From Kappaphycus alvarezii (lineage: Eukaryota; Rhodophyta; Florideophyceae; Gigartinales; Solieriaceae), in the NCBI GenBank assembly GCA_002205965.3, contig NADL03000784.1, positions 1,240,001 to 1,304,000 of the forward strand: a stretch of DNA of 64,000 nt, in the 5' to 3' direction. The stretch's first letter is position 1. Each line of letters begins with the position of its first letter. Below, one piece after another: positions 33,430 through 47,510 of the stretch. The notes under the pieces are model-generated. The model was not told where the DNA came from. It made no database searches and saw nothing but the letters and a program-made list of their open reading frames with translations. The position numbers were made by a program, and so were the translations under genes.

Positions 33430-35640
33430 CACCGCCAACCACCTGACGGAGACGGCAGCGCGGCTTGTAACGATCTAAAAGTCCACAAAGAGAGCAGTCA
33501 AGAGTTCTCTTACGCCTCGAAGCCGGTCTTCTCTCATACCAATGGGCCTTCATCTTTCCTGCATTCTCGAAGGATTACCGGTGCGAGGAGGGATAGAATT
33601 TGGAATTTTCATGTTCTTACTGGCTGCAATCAGAACTTCACTATCTATTTTGACATCTTTAATGGCATACGGAGCCGGATAACAGGAATTGACACTTTTA
33701 TATTGGCCTTTCCAAGTACTTGCTAGTTACATCTTCGCAATAAAATTATGCAAGTTTACTGAACCGTATTTCTCAAATAGAACAGCCCTACCATGATAAG
33801 GTGGTAAACCACTACCATTACGGCTGTAGGTGCAACACGTTGGTGGTAGGTGGTAGTTGAAATTAAGAATGACGTGGTGCAAGGAGGACCTATCACTAAA
33901 AATCAATATTTTAGCTTCTATATAACCTGTCTCTTCGACCCATCTCACGGGATCCTGATAAAAGTGAGACCTAAGCATCAAACTTGACATTAAACTTCTC
34001 GTATGGTCAAAAAAATGATCTTTGAAAGCAAAGGAAGTCGCTAAATGCTTTGGAAATGTCTTTATTTGCTTCAAGCTGTTTATTGAGATCCACTGATGTG
34101 ACATTATTTTTTAACGGAACAGCTATTCCACTTTTGGCTCTTCGCGAAGTTACGATAGTGTCTCGAGAGAGGGGCAACCGCGATAAAGCTCAGAATCATT
34201 GAGTTTGCCAAGGTACTCGGCTTGATATCTTGATAGTTCCAGTTTCAATGACTCAAAATCTGCAACAATAGACGCGTAAAGGGCCTTTTCATTTAGTTTT
34301 ATAACGACGCTCTTTCCACCGCCCAGTTTACGGACGAGATTCTTTCGAACGTGCATTGGATCGACGAACATTTTTTCATGCTCCGTGCGTCCCTTGCATG
34401 CAGCGTCAATATGTTTTTCTTGATCTTGGATAGTCGCGCGATCAGGTACATCGAACCCAGGTATATCTTTGCACGCATTCAATACTTCAATCCACTTCTC
34501 TTTGCATTCTGGTCCTATGAATTGCGCAAACACTAAGTATTGTAGATGGTTGTTTGCGTCGTAACTCCATACTGCGGATATACCACTATACGAGCTCTCC
34601 ACTACACCATTACAATGGCCTGCATCGTAATTACAAGTACTCCTGCCTGTACTGCAGAAGTGCTATATCACTGAGGACCAAACAAAAAACCGCCATATTA
34701 CTTTCCATTGTCATCTATGTCATTTAAATCAACATAGACCTCGTCAAAGATCTCACCACGTTTCTTTTTCATTGCTCTATCCTTTCGCGTGAATGTGAAT
34801 TTGCCCCGGGGCCCGGGCTCCCCCTCCTGCATTCCATTAGCCGATTGATGGGCACTTACATCTTAAACTGTGTCCACATTACTATCGGGGGACCGTACAA
34901 GAGATGTTACATCATTTTCTTTCCCCTCTTCCCTCCTACTGGTGTGCCTGTACCCCCTCTCAACTCTCTCTTAATCTGAGATTTACTTTGATTGTACCTT
35001 TCCTTCTTTCGCGAAACAGTTTTTGGGTCGCAGTTTTTTTGCCCCGGATACCTTCCTTATTTACCCGTTCTCTTTGTCGCTCATGTCTCTATTTTACTCC
35101 TGTCGCACTCCGTTTACCCCTTCTTCCTTTTTACAAGGCCCAATAACAGTCACATCATCATTCGTTCCTTCGCTACCGTAATCTCTTGGGCTCTCCCTTT
35201 GGTTTCTAGCACTTCCAGTTCCATCAAAATTGCCACTGACTATATTCACTTCTTCAGAGGCACCTCTGTCAACATCCCCTCCCTTGTATCTCCGCTATCA
35301 TCAGTAGCACTACTCCCGCTACTGTTTCAGTTGGGCTCACGCTGACGCTCAACGCCATGAATTTCTTTACCGAAATCGCTGTCATCTTTCGCAGTATTTA
35401 TTTCCCAACGTACTCTTACTCCATGTTTCTGCCTTAGAATAGACGCCAATCTAGCCGGTTTGGCTTCTAGATATTCTTCGTTATTTTGAGACTACCGTTA
35501 CCTTCCGGTCCTCAAATTGTCGTGACTATCCCCGGGTTCTCTGACCTGCCATCATCGCCTCGAACTGGCCTATCAAGGTTAATATTGAAATAATAGTGAC
35601 TCGTTCCTTCCGCCTCTAATTTTTCTCGCTCCTCCCTCAA
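33430..35640 (-). pseudogene. MULE transposase, decayed (SWIM and zinc-knuckle type)
   Basis: On the minus strand an N-terminal region starts near 35640 (LREEREKLEAEGTSHYYFN) and contains SILRQKHGVRVRWEINTAK and a linker SGSSATDDSGDT. Near 34790 comes KKKRGEIFDEVYVDLNDIDD. The Mutator-like core follows: YDAGHCNGVVESSYSG (first Asp about 34625), WSYDANNHLQYLVFAQFIG, and DRATIQDQEKHIDAA (second Asp about 34424). Then FVDPMHVRKNLVRKLGG follows, the usual 'DxxHxxKN' segment. Downstream a SWIM-like CCTYSRNGSGLPPYHG has Pro where a Cys is expected. VNSCYPAPYAIKDVK is followed, after a frame change near 33560, by CSLCGLLDRYKPRC, a zinc knuckle. Several stops and at least two frameshifts interrupt it. 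I found no terminal repeats. It is GC-richer than its surroundings. Confidence 0.78.
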
Positions 35641-38600
35641 AGTGAAATCCAGTAGTTTTTCCTTATCGTATGGCTCGTATTACTATATTACTATAGTGGA
35701 TTGTTTATGCGCAATGAAAACTACGCAGACAATTTTTCATACCAATTGGCTCCAATTTTTCATATATTCTTCTTTCGGCGACAACAAGGTGGAGGTAAGG
35801 CCTTATGTTCTTGGAGATTTTAACTGGAAAAAAATCGTTTCGCTATATATTTCACGCCTGTTATCGCTAATTGGGCAGAAAAATTGAAAGTAATGTTCTC
35901 ATACTGATACTTCCAATATTCGACTAAATGGAGTTTGCCAACGAGATGATATAAACAAAATGACCAATAATTCCCGCAAACCACAAAGATTACGGGATAT
36001 AACGGAATCACGGACTCATTATGACTAAAGGGAGACAGGGAAGGATGGGTGGCTTTTCAATAGATATTCTTCCTCAGCGATGGAAATGTCAGGATTTTGA
36101 GTAATTTCATGGGTAGTTCGCCCACTGAAAAATAAAGTACAGGTAAGAACCTAAAGAGAATTAGGTAGCTACAAAAAAGCATGGAACAGGGAACTATATA
36201 TATATGAAAACAGCGAAAACTAATTTGAACTTATTTTCGAATAAAGGTTTCACGTGAACTAGAATATACAATAATCTCGACAAATTGACCAGGGAGTAAG
36301 AAAAATAATCTCATGAAAATATGCTTTAATTTTCATTCCCAAGATTAAAGTTGTTGGCCTTCCCTTAGAGAATTTTATCCACCATGGAATAAACAATGGC
36401 AGAATAAAACAAAAAACTTGGACAAAGAATTGGAAAGAGAAATGTATTTTGGGCTTCCATGAGATTGGAGCCAAAAATCCCTCAAGCTCATTGCGAGATG
36501 AATCAAAGATTTAAGTACGCTATTTATAGCTTAGATTACATCAAAGTTCAAATAAATTAGATTAATTCATTGAATAAATCATGGTAAACACCATCTCCGA
36601 TTTCTATCATCACGTCATATTTAAATCATCACTTGGAGAAGAGTTTTTCAGTAATAGTAGTAAAAGTTTTCAGGAAATCTTTACTTACCCCGATCTTGAA
36701 TAGTTTCTTGCAGCTTCATGATTTAGTTTTTTCGATATAAATGTTGAGGAGACGAAAGACAGAAAAAATTGTTCACCCTAATATAAATTGCTTAAATTTT
36801 AGTTGAAAATCTTAGCCATTCTATGTGTATTATATCATTAACTATCGATTTGCAATAGAGTCAGTATTTAAAAGTGAAAAGGTTTTTGTCGACCTGCCAT
36901 AACTTAATACTCAATCAAAGTGACTTCAGAGGGCTGGTATAATTTCAAACCGAGGTGTTCAATTTCTCCATCGCATAGTCTCGTGGATAAATTACGATAC
37001 AATTTGATGTAAATATTTAGTTTTCTGTTCATAATATTATCTCAGAAAAGTAATTCTTGAAAGATATTTGTTCCCATTTAGATTCTAAGCCAGAAAATCA
37101 TCACCAAGTGTTTCACTTATAACGTTTTAAAAAGCTTGGCGTGTTCCCTCGGTGAAGTTCCTATGCTCATGCTTCATGAAAAGCGAGCTTTAAATGTTTG
37201 AACCACACTCGTAGGTATATATATATAAATAGAGAGGTCAAGCGAGGTAATCTAGGGGACCACGTCGACATCAATATAGTTCTGATCTCTTCTTGTTCTA
37301 TATTAACTTTCAAAAGCAATCTATTAAATTTACCTTAGGACGCTATTTCGCCGATTTCGAGTTTTTCTGGACCTATCACATATTTTTGCAGGTACATTTA
37401 TCAGTTACTAGATAATGCAGAATTTCACTCAATTATAGTGAATTTGAAAATTAAACTAACGAAATTTCCACGAAAGTTATCTTTTGGCTTCAATAAAATA
37501 CTGATTTCTAATTTAGAATCAAAGTAATGGTAAAGATGCTGGATATTAATATTTGGCATAAGCTTTTGTACAATCGGTAAAAAGGAATATTTCAAAATAA
37601 GAATACTGAAAAACCGAAGTGCGAGTATAATCCAGATCAGATAGATTACTTAAAAAAGCCTCACAGATGGATATAAATGGGGAGTAACTAAGACCTTACC
37701 ATATAATATTTTTTGTTCTAAATTTGCTTTAAGTGGACTAGTGCATTTTTCAAAACATTCGGCGGCAAATTTTGAATTCAACCCTTCCGGAATAAATTCT
37801 ATGTAGTTGAAATTGTAGTTTCTGCACATATTGATAATATTAGGTGGGAATTGATTTTTCTGAAAAAAAATATATAGCATATTCAGCACTTTTATCACTG
37901 TTTTTAATTCATAACTACAAGGAATGGATTTTAATTTTCAGACTATTTTCTGAATTCAATCAACTTCATTTTAATGGTAAATTAGCTCTATATTCGGTAA
38001 ATCGCCTCCAGAGAAGAGCTGCACGGAAATGCTATGATTATTACTGATATAGTGATAAAATTCTACTCTTAGCCTAGTAGTTCAATTTCTGGGTGATCTT
38101 TGTCATGGAGATATGTCAATGAAACAATTGAAGCTGAAATTATGTCGTCTTCCGTAAAATAGCAGTCGACGATACTAAAATGCCCCTCTATATAAGAGTT
38201 ACCTTTGACTCAATTGAAGGGTGCGCTACCTGTCAGTTTCTCACCAAGATGTGCGTTATTTTATCTCCTTAAAAGATTATACATTTTGTGAAGTTCTAAT
38301 AATATATTGAGTTGTCTCGAGAGTTCCATGTTTAGACTTGAGATTTGTTTTCGTGCGCCGAAATGGTATCACGCGACGAATTATTACTGGTTTCCAGTCT
38401 TAGATCTATGTGAATATAAGGCATTGGGATCAAGGAAATATTTACTTTTGGAATTGAATGAAACTAGAGCTTTGCGTGTTCAGCAGATGGAACCTGCAGT
38501 CCTTAAAAATGTTGCGTCCACGCCAAATAATTTTCAGTTAAAGTATGCTTCATTAAACGGATGGACTGAGAGCTTTACATAAAGTTATAAGTTTATTTCT

Positions 38601-41600
38601 ATCTTCGTAGTGGGATAGTGGGATGATGCGAAACTGCACCTCCTTTATTCGCTTATAAATATACAGAAATGCATCTGTAACGAGTAAATATGTGTTAATT
38701 GGACTTCTACCTCAATGTGAAGAAAAATTATTTGATTTCCAACCTTTTTCCGTGGCGTACGTACAAATTTACGTTGTAGAAGGAATTAAAGTACATTGGA
38801 GGAAAGCTACACGGAAATTTGGAACTTTTAGTCCCTTCTTTGCTACAAATACATACAGATGTATAACATACTGATTTAATCTGTCCTGTAGTCTACAACA
38901 CCGTTTTCACAGTTTAGTAGATCACTAACTCTCTATATGATTCATTACAACGCCTACTAATATAGTATGCTTTTGTTTCACTTTATTAACTATTTATTTA
39001 TTTGAATGCGCTTTATACACAAATATGTATGACATTAATAGTAGAAAGTTGCGATAAGCATGGAATATTTCGAACAGATTTCAATTGTAAAAAATAAAGC
39101 CTAATGTGAAATGGACTTTAATAAGCTTAATTATGCACATACGGTCTATTTAAGTATATAATATAACAGAAAGAGGTTTACGATATGCTAGAATGCAAAA
39201 CATGTTTCCATTTGGAGCAATACAAAACTAAAAACCAGTAATTAAGGCTAAAATTAAATTTTCGGAAGACAATTTATATCCTCATGTTTTTAATTATTCA
39301 CAGTAGACGACAAGAACGAAAGTGGTCTAAAAATGTGATGGCAAAACTATGTTTCTTCCTGGAAAATTAATTATTATTATGAAAAGGCACACTTAGCGCC
39401 CTCTATAACAGAGTTGGCTCTGTTTCTCGGTCTAAAAGATTGAAGAGTCTATACAATATCCATAGAAATTGTCTTTGAATGTGATCAGATATATATATAT
39501 ATTTAGAGCGAATCTTAAAAGTCCCCTTTTTGGATGATAAGAAGCTCTGCAAGTGTGTAGAAGTCAAAAATATATCTACGAAATAGTTTACTTTAAGAAA
39601 AGTGAGGAAAGTTAACAGTAACTATAACTATTAGGAGAGTATATTGGCCGTAAAATTTGACGGAAAGTCCAGTTTTATTCATTTAGTAATGATCAAAACA
39701 GCGTCACTTTACTTTTTCAGTAAAATTTGCTGCTATAAGTAATTAACAGAGCTAGGTGACAAAGGATACAATTTTTTCTTTCATTTCGTCGGTTAATTCT
39801 TAAAGAAAGCCATTATGGGATACATATAAGTAAAATCGAGGGAAAGTTCTATTCATGAAGGAAATATTTGAAGAAAAATCAATAAAAGAGTCATGTAATG
39901 TTGGTTTATCGGCATAGAAAACTGGTTAAATCACATCTGGTAATAACTATATGTACTGCTGCATGAATAGGCTAGACTTTAACCAAACAGAACTCCTTTT
40001 CTTTCATTTCAATTACATTTTAGTATCTAAGAATATTTTTGATAATTAGAGAACTACTGAAGCTTAAATATCCCAAATAGGTAGAAAAGATATTCATAGA
40101 AGATTTGCGATAAAGAGACGTCTATATGATTCTACAAATCATATTTACATTCGTATATATACGGAAAAACTTATCTGATACTCTCAGTATATACATGGCT
40201 CACTTAGAAAGAAATAAAGAACCTCCTTGGGTAACTATTAAGGATTCGAGTTTCCGTAAAAATGTTAGGAGTAAAATTAGCGGTCGGGACAGATTAAAAA
40301 CAGTTCTGCAAACTGTATCCTTTTTTTAAGAATCAAATCTTTACTGAATTTTAGTAACCATCAACACGACTAATTTTGGCATAGGATGTAGTTTCCGCAG
40401 GAGCAAAATTGTGCTAAAGAATACTGCTATCTGAAATTTATGTTATGCTTTCAACAAAAGGCGAATAGAAGAGAGGTTTATATCGAAAAGTCCGCGACTA
40501 GTTAGTTGCAAAAAGGTAATTAATCGAATAAATTAGTACTTCGAGGAAGTCAGATGCACCTCAAATGATATCGAAGCGAAAAATCAGTGCTTTTAAAAGA
40601 AACAGGGATATTTCGGAATACTTTAAGTTGTCCCAAATAGAATGGTTGAGAAACTTGGCAATCAGATCGTCGTTGATTCTTTCTGTGATGCCTGTCGAAT
40701 ATCGGAGTTGCGTTGAACAATTGTGACCAGTAGAGGTTTTGGTTTCAAGAGTTTTTGAAGAACAAAGAAAGACATATGAACCATAATTAGATGTAAATAT
40801 GAGAAGGATGAAGCTACTTAAGTCGAGTCGGCCGTTAAGTACACTTACAAAGTGGTTGCCTCGATCATGCTTCCTGATGATTTTTAACGTGTACCTACTT
40901 CCAAGTAGAGTAAAATACAGTACAGAAGACGGAATCATCTACCGATAAACTTTCGAGCGAGTACTTCATACATTAATAAATGTTTGAAAACTATAATTGA
41001 ACGTCTGAAAGTACTTCATGATGACTAAAAGAAAATTAACTACATGTTTAATCAGTAATTTTGTCCCGGAAAGGTAATCCTACACGAAGTGATGAAAATT
41101 CCTGTTAAAGGGAAAAGGAAGACCAACTTACTTCGGTTACTCGTTTCTATACTTGTATAATGCCGCCAAAATTTGAAAATTTCCGGTCTTTAATAAAAAA
41201 GATGATATTGAACAGAAAATAATTCCTCGTGTATACATTTACCAACCCTTGATGGCTTGTAATTACTGAGCTTTTACACACGTTCTGTTTGGATAAATTT
41301 TCCGAGATTTTTTCAATATCGTAAGAGCCAAATTTGCATATTACAGTTGTAAGACGCAATGTTCTTCTAGTTTATAGCTATGAATCTCACTTTTCCTATA
41401 CTTCATCTTTTGCCATTATCAGAAAATTAAGGAGCATTATAGTTTTATGTCATTAGAATTGTACGCGAGAAAAATTTCTTTGGATTTTTTGGCTTCACAC
41501 TTATCTCCTTTTTCTTTCACGCGCTGTTCTTTTGCCTATTTGAAACATGAATAATTTTTTTAATAAATTTAGGACTTTATTGCTGCTATTTTTCGTCAAT

Positions 41601-41959
41601 GGAAATATTTAAGAGTAGTTCTAAGTAAGTAAAAGGCTATCAATTGTCGGTGGTTTGGAGAAACTGCAATTACAGGAATTTAAATGTTACCTTTTTCCAT
41701 ATTTATTAATAAGGTTCTTGAAAATACTTATCAATTTACGGAACAAGCTTGTACTTATGATTATATTTTCATCTCTCTATGACATGAATATTAACAATAT
41801 GTCTATCGACTGATCTTTATTCCTAAAACTAGTACATTAATAATTAAAGGAACCGATCAAAATTATATATTCCTATTTCTAGCCATTTTTCTTTTGATGT
41901 CAAATCACGATTTTCCTTTAATAATATTCCAGTTTAAGAATTTAATAATAAAACTCTTT
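35641..41959. other. AT-rich tract, no gene seen
   Basis: Readings stay below 130 codons and lack motifs; the longest is 125 codons at 40561-40938 on the minus strand. Short TA-dinucleotide runs occur near 37218 and 39490. I see no RNA gene. Confidence 0.45.
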
Positions 41960-44450
41960 AACTCTAGTGCGAACAATCACTTCCACAGATTTGTTGAAGG
42001 TAGTATTCTTTCTTCCTAAACGGTCCGACAAAGTTTCTGCCGCTGATTTTGGAGCAGAAAGAGAAAAAGACATCACAGGAGAAAAATTATACCATGGTAT
42101 CTCAGAGGTCCTTTGGGAGAAATTAAGGTATGGCGAAATTGTTCTGAGTCAGAAAGTTGAATCGTGAGCCAGAAAAAAAACGCAAGTTAGAAGATGCCAG
42201 CAGGATTTTGGATGAGCAGGGAGATAACTTATTAGAGGTGCTCTGTGGTCAAGTTTTTTGGATACGTCTTGAGATGCAGTGTATCGAATTCCACACAACC
42301 ATGTAAATATGTAATGAAATAAAATCTGACTAAGGGGCATTTTGTTGCCTCTACTCTATCCTCTCTCCACAACATTAAATGGAAAAATTAGGGAATGTGT
42401 ATGGCACGTTCCACTACTAGCGGAAGAAGTTGACTTCTTAGATGAAGAGGGAAAATACGATGAAATCATCGCAGCCGCTGAAGAAGTTTGTTCCCAGCAA
42501 TAGACGGAGAGACTGAACTATAACCTCAAACTGACCAAAGATCAGGGAGAAATCAGGGTGCAAACGTAAGAGAAGGAAAAATTTGGGTGAGAAGTTTTCC
42601 GGTCTGGCGAAATCAAAAGTTAAATAAGGATGGGACTATTTCAGCAGTTGGCTGGCTCAGTGAGTGGGAAAAACTCCCAAATAGGACAAATGAGTACAAA
42701 CCTATATCAGTTGGGAAAAAAGCAGCAGGGGTGTCCAGTGTCAAGAACGGGGCGCTTCGATTGCCTTTTGGATAGAAGAGCTGCTTCTGAAGAAGAAAGT
42801 TTGGAAATAAATACTCATATTCTGGCAAAGATTCTGGATCTGATTAAGAAATTGTGATTTCAACACTGTTGTGGTGAGGCGGGGAGAAAATAACTCCGTC
42901 AAAGCTTTCGCTGGATATGAGGTAGAAAAATCTATCTCTTAATGCCAAATTCTCCGTCATATTTATGGGTTAAGTCTTGACATAAATATTGAAAAAGAAG
43001 ATTGGATCGGAGTAGCCACAGCCTACCGATAAATACTGTCCGCAAAAATCATATCCGACTATTCAAAAGGCCTCAAAAGGCCTCGCAAAAAGAAATCGAT
43101 AAAGAATGCAAATAACGCATGAGAAGATATAGATTGGGATCTAACGTTGGATTTAAACTTAGAAATTGATGTATAGGAGAAAAAATTGTACTAAAATTTA
43201 TTTTTAGATTACAATTCGCCTATTCTGACGTGTCGAATGGCCATGGAGAAAGAGAAATGGAAATAACCTCAAAACAATGAAAAGTATTCCGTTGGAAATG
43301 ACGCAAGGACATACAATGTATTTAGCAGATCTTTAAGGTCGTTAAAGCTGCATTTTATTACAAAAAACCTCCAACTGCCCTCCTGATGAACGGGAAGACC
43401 GTGGGGGTGTAACTAAGTAATTCGATATATCCAAAAGATGATATTAAATGAGGATTGCCCTGGACTTTTACCGATATTAGTTCCTTTTGCACTTTATCCC
43501 TGGTGAAAGAGTTTTGTGTGGTAATAGGCTCCAGAAACGGCACCTGAAGCGAAGACGTATCTTAACTTATATGTGGCGCCTATTTTGTGCTCTAAAGTTT
43601 TATAAGATCGATACCCGTGTTTTTGTTCGGCAATGGAAGACGTATCCTCCCCATGGAAAGATAGGGTAATGGCATAGCGTTCCAGGAAAACTTGATGCTA
43701 TATCTAGAAGCACACGGCATGCGTCCTGGCGCTGGATACAACATTTACGTATACCGTTCTCTCCAATGGCTGAATTTAGAGGATCTGAGCTAGCAGATAC
43801 TAGGTTTATTGATATGAATAAAATTTTCCTGCCCCCGGTAGGCGGGAGATGCATATGCCTAAAAGATGTCATATCCAAGAGCATGATTAACATATCTCAG
43901 AAATCAAGACAATCGCTTGACGCAGTTCTGAAAGTGAGCTTGAGATGACCAAACGTGGCTCAAGTTATGAAAAATAATTACCAAAAGTTTGGAAATCTAA
44001 CCTTTTGAAAAGTTATGGTTAGATCCAAAACTTTCCAAATGTGAAGCCCTTAGCACTCGCGGAAATTCTATTTTTGGGATCCAAAGGGGAATTGATGTCC
44101 GCCTGTGACCGGATGACCTGATAATCAAAAGAGAAGTAAACCGTTGTGACCAAACGCGAAAATAGCTATTTTGAAAGTGTAGCACTTCCTTGAGTAGTAA
44201 CATGTTCTGGACATTTGCAATTGGTTTTCAACACTCAACAGGGCAACATTTGTTGTGTTCCAAGAATACTACATGATCAGCAGGTCCACTTTTGAAACTT
44301 TTCCCCAGACACGTAATGCCTGTATGGAGTTGAAACTACCTATGCTGTTGTCTCTATTACTCCACTACGAACTTTTTCTCCCGGGAGGGATTATTTGATC
44401 GCTTTGGATGATTATAGTCGATGCTGAGCCACGATGGACACTCTACTAGC
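41960..44450 (+). pseudogene. unidentified decayed coding-like region
   Basis: GC is higher than in the flanks and several plus-strand readings look protein-like. Examples are KKRKLEDASRILDEQGDNLL near 42190, LAEEVDFLDEEGKYDEIIAA near 42425, and acidic or charged helical stretches up to about 43140. Further readings continue to about 44450. They switch frame and are cut by many stops. I do not recognise a family; an old retroelement is one possibility. No terminal repeats were found. It is reported as a fossil region only. Confidence 0.35.
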
Positions 44451-46963
44451 GGAATAGAACCCGAAAAAACGATTTGTTTGGTCTTTTTTTGCCTAGTATT
44501 CATGATAGTACCGTTCAGATCCCCAAGTGTTATTGTAACATTATTTCAGCCAAAAATGGGATAATACGTAGCACACAAATGATCTTGAACGACAGACAAC
44601 GTTAACAGGTCTTCTTTTGCTTGCTCGTCAGAGACGGATGATAATATGGAGAAATACTCTTTAAAGATTTGAAATTAATCCACTTCTTGTTGGCAAACAA
44701 ATGTCTAGCGTTACAGTTCTCTGGCGTCTAACCAACCGAGTTGCCGCTATTTCTTTGTCCTGAGCTATCCTTTTCATGTCTATATGTATTTTCACTAATG
44801 AAAACTTGCGGATGTACCCTTCTGATTGCACTAAACTCGTTTATGCGAGTATAAGCTTGGAAACTACTACGAATAACGAGCAGCTCTGAAATTATTCATC
44901 ATCCTCTGAGTTTTAAATGATAACTTCGTAAAAAAATCGAGAGATTCGTTTAAATTTAGTACATTATGTTCATCACCTTTACTATCGGGACTGTACTTTA
45001 GAACAAAAAACCCTCGAGTAAAAAGAAGTCCCTGCACTAAGTTTATTTGCACCATAAATTTTTCATCGTATGCTAATTTCTACCTGGGCTCTTCAAGGCC
45101 GAGAACGTTAGGCCTCCAACCGTCATGAAATACACAGTCTGCATTAGTTCTCCCTCTGACTTGCTTCCTATTTGCTACGTGCGGAAAACTTACCAATGTC
45201 CTTCTTGGTTCTTTCTTCGCATGAATGCTACTTGTAGCCAATTGAATGTCGAAATATACTACGAAAAAATCCCTCTTTTAACAAAAATGAAAGAAATACA
45301 TGCTTTTGGACGATTTCAGTCTCAAATACTAAGTGTCATAAGCTCTAAAGTGTCATCATCCGCCTTCTGTTTGTGTATTGACTGTTAAATTGCCTTATCT
45401 ATGTGGTAATATCAACTCCTTATCGTATTTTTCAGTTCAGAGAAGAGTAATTCCGCGATTGTTTTTGCACGATGTCGTCCGGCTACCTACTGGATTCGGT
45501 TTATTCGACCTTCTAATCAAGCTGCGTCACCTCTGTTATCAAATCGCTACTCATTACTTTATATCTGTACACCTGCCTATGCTTTAATTTCAACTTCGCG
45601 ACGGTAGTCGCAGTTTGTTACGGCCAAGCATTATATAAGAGCTTGTGTCCTCACAATTTCTTGCATTAAACTTCCGAGCTCCTCCATCGCCTTTCTCGTC
45701 TTATTGCGGATCTTGGGCGCTAATTTAGAGCCCCTGGTATTAACTTGTGATAATATAGTCATGGTTGGCTCCCGAAGACCGTCTTAGAGACATCCAGAAA
45801 AACTCTAACCTGCTGACCCTCTGGTTATCCAAAGCTTCGAGGAGGAGAAATAAAAAATACTAATTTCTGACTTATATGTAAACATTATCTACTCGCAAGG
45901 GTAAACGAAGAGAAGCCAATTGTAAGATAGAACTGGATGAAAAAGAGTATGATTACGGAAACATTTCCAGTAAGCTAGGAAAAGCGCAAGAGAGAAAGGA
46001 ATTTTTCCTCATTCCCGTTCAAATATATGAGAATTAGTAAATTGTACCACCTCTTTTTTTCCAACACATCACCACGTTTTGTAACTGAATCTAACTATAT
46101 TTTTCATCAACCTTGAAATTTTTAGTTTGAATTTCGTAAAATGTAATTTTTTTTACATTAACAGCTAATAGCTATATTCGCGACGTCTCCCGGAATATAA
46201 AATTTAAAACTTTATATCCACAAAAGAATTTACAAATGCGTTCAAAGTCGGATAGAGGTCCCAATATGATATGTGCTTCCACAAACAGTAGTTAAATAAT
46301 AATAATGCACTTTCGCCTATAATTCATTCGAATGGAATGAAAAATTTGCAAAAATCTTCGTGTTCCTTCATTGAACATCCTGGCATACAAGACCAATCTT
46401 TACAGAAAAAAATAATCATGTTTTTATTACATTAAATGGAAGAATGTAACCCCTAACATTCCAAAACTTTGCTATCAAAACCTTTATCAGCATCTCGACT
46501 GTTTTTACCCAATTTTAGAAGAATTTTCTCTAAATTAAGGTTCAAAAAAGGCATACCCATTACTATCCAGCAAAAAATAGTCTCCGAGAGAAAGATAATT
46601 CATTAATTGTCCTAAAATTTATATTTCTATAGCCTAAGAGGTCCTATATATAAGAAATATGTCTAACCGATATAAATAATTCGTGATTAGCCCATTTAAT
46701 TATGTTCATATGCGAAATAATTCAGTGCGTATTTATAATTTATCAAAAGATCTGCAGATAATACGACGGTTAATGATTTTAAAATGACCTTTTTCTTGTG
46801 TAAACTATTATCTAGACTTTCAGCTGGTAAAATTAATAAGCATACTAAAATATAAATATGATTGCATCCAATTAGAAAATCCTTTTCGTTTAAGGATCTA
46901 CCAACTGCTGCTAGCTAACCCTAAACATAAAGAAGAAACTTGGCGTCACAATGAAACCGTTCC
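44451..46963. other. AT-rich tract, no gene seen
   Basis: Contains short readings (up to 87 codons at 45125-45388) without motifs. Nothing else is recognised. Confidence 0.45.
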
Positions 46964-47510
46964 CTACCGTGCTCTCATAACTGTATCTGGTGACGTGCAA
47001 GAACCACAAAATGAGTATAGAAGGATTGCCGGTTGATTACAGAAATTTGAATAGGTTGATCCATACGTGCGATCTTTGTGATCATGGTGATTTTTTCCCA
47101 AGTCAGACCCGTCGTTGGTATAGTAGCATCTGTGAAAACCATGGCCCACGTTGTACCGTAAATGTTTTATGACCTTCTTCCCGTCATCATACACGACGGA
47201 GAGGGCTACTAGTGGATTTAGGGCGGTAAGCACACCGTTTTTCCCCATTTAATGACCTAATGAGTCGCGTTATGATTTTTTCCCGCCGATAATGTCGAGA
47301 TTATCAAGGAAGTACATTGCCGATCCCGACTTTCTTCCTAAGTAAATTGGTACTTAATGTTCAGAACGAGAACTGCAAGTAAGCAGTGAAATGGTTGGCG
47401 ATGAGGTGGCAAATTTTATTGGCTTTTAAATTGACCCTCCGGTGAGCCGAAATGACCGTCAAGCACAATAACCTAGCCGGGAGCCTGCAAAGCCTCCTCT
47501 CTATATAATA
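46964..47510 (-). pseudogene. weak coding-like relic, family unknown
   Basis: A 94-codon minus-strand reading (46964-47248) contains VVYDDGKKVIKHLRYNVGHG and several Cys and His. Upstream in another frame is VIVLDGHFGSPEG. The 'LDGHFG' string is reminiscent of DDE transposases, but the rest does not support a family. GC is slightly raised. I list it as a possible relic only. Confidence 0.2.

Noticed and set aside
46964-47248. 94-codon minus-strand reading as a DDE transposase
   Set aside because: Only a short LDGHFG-like string nearby fits, in another frame. There is no catalytic pattern, so it is listed as a weak unknown relic.
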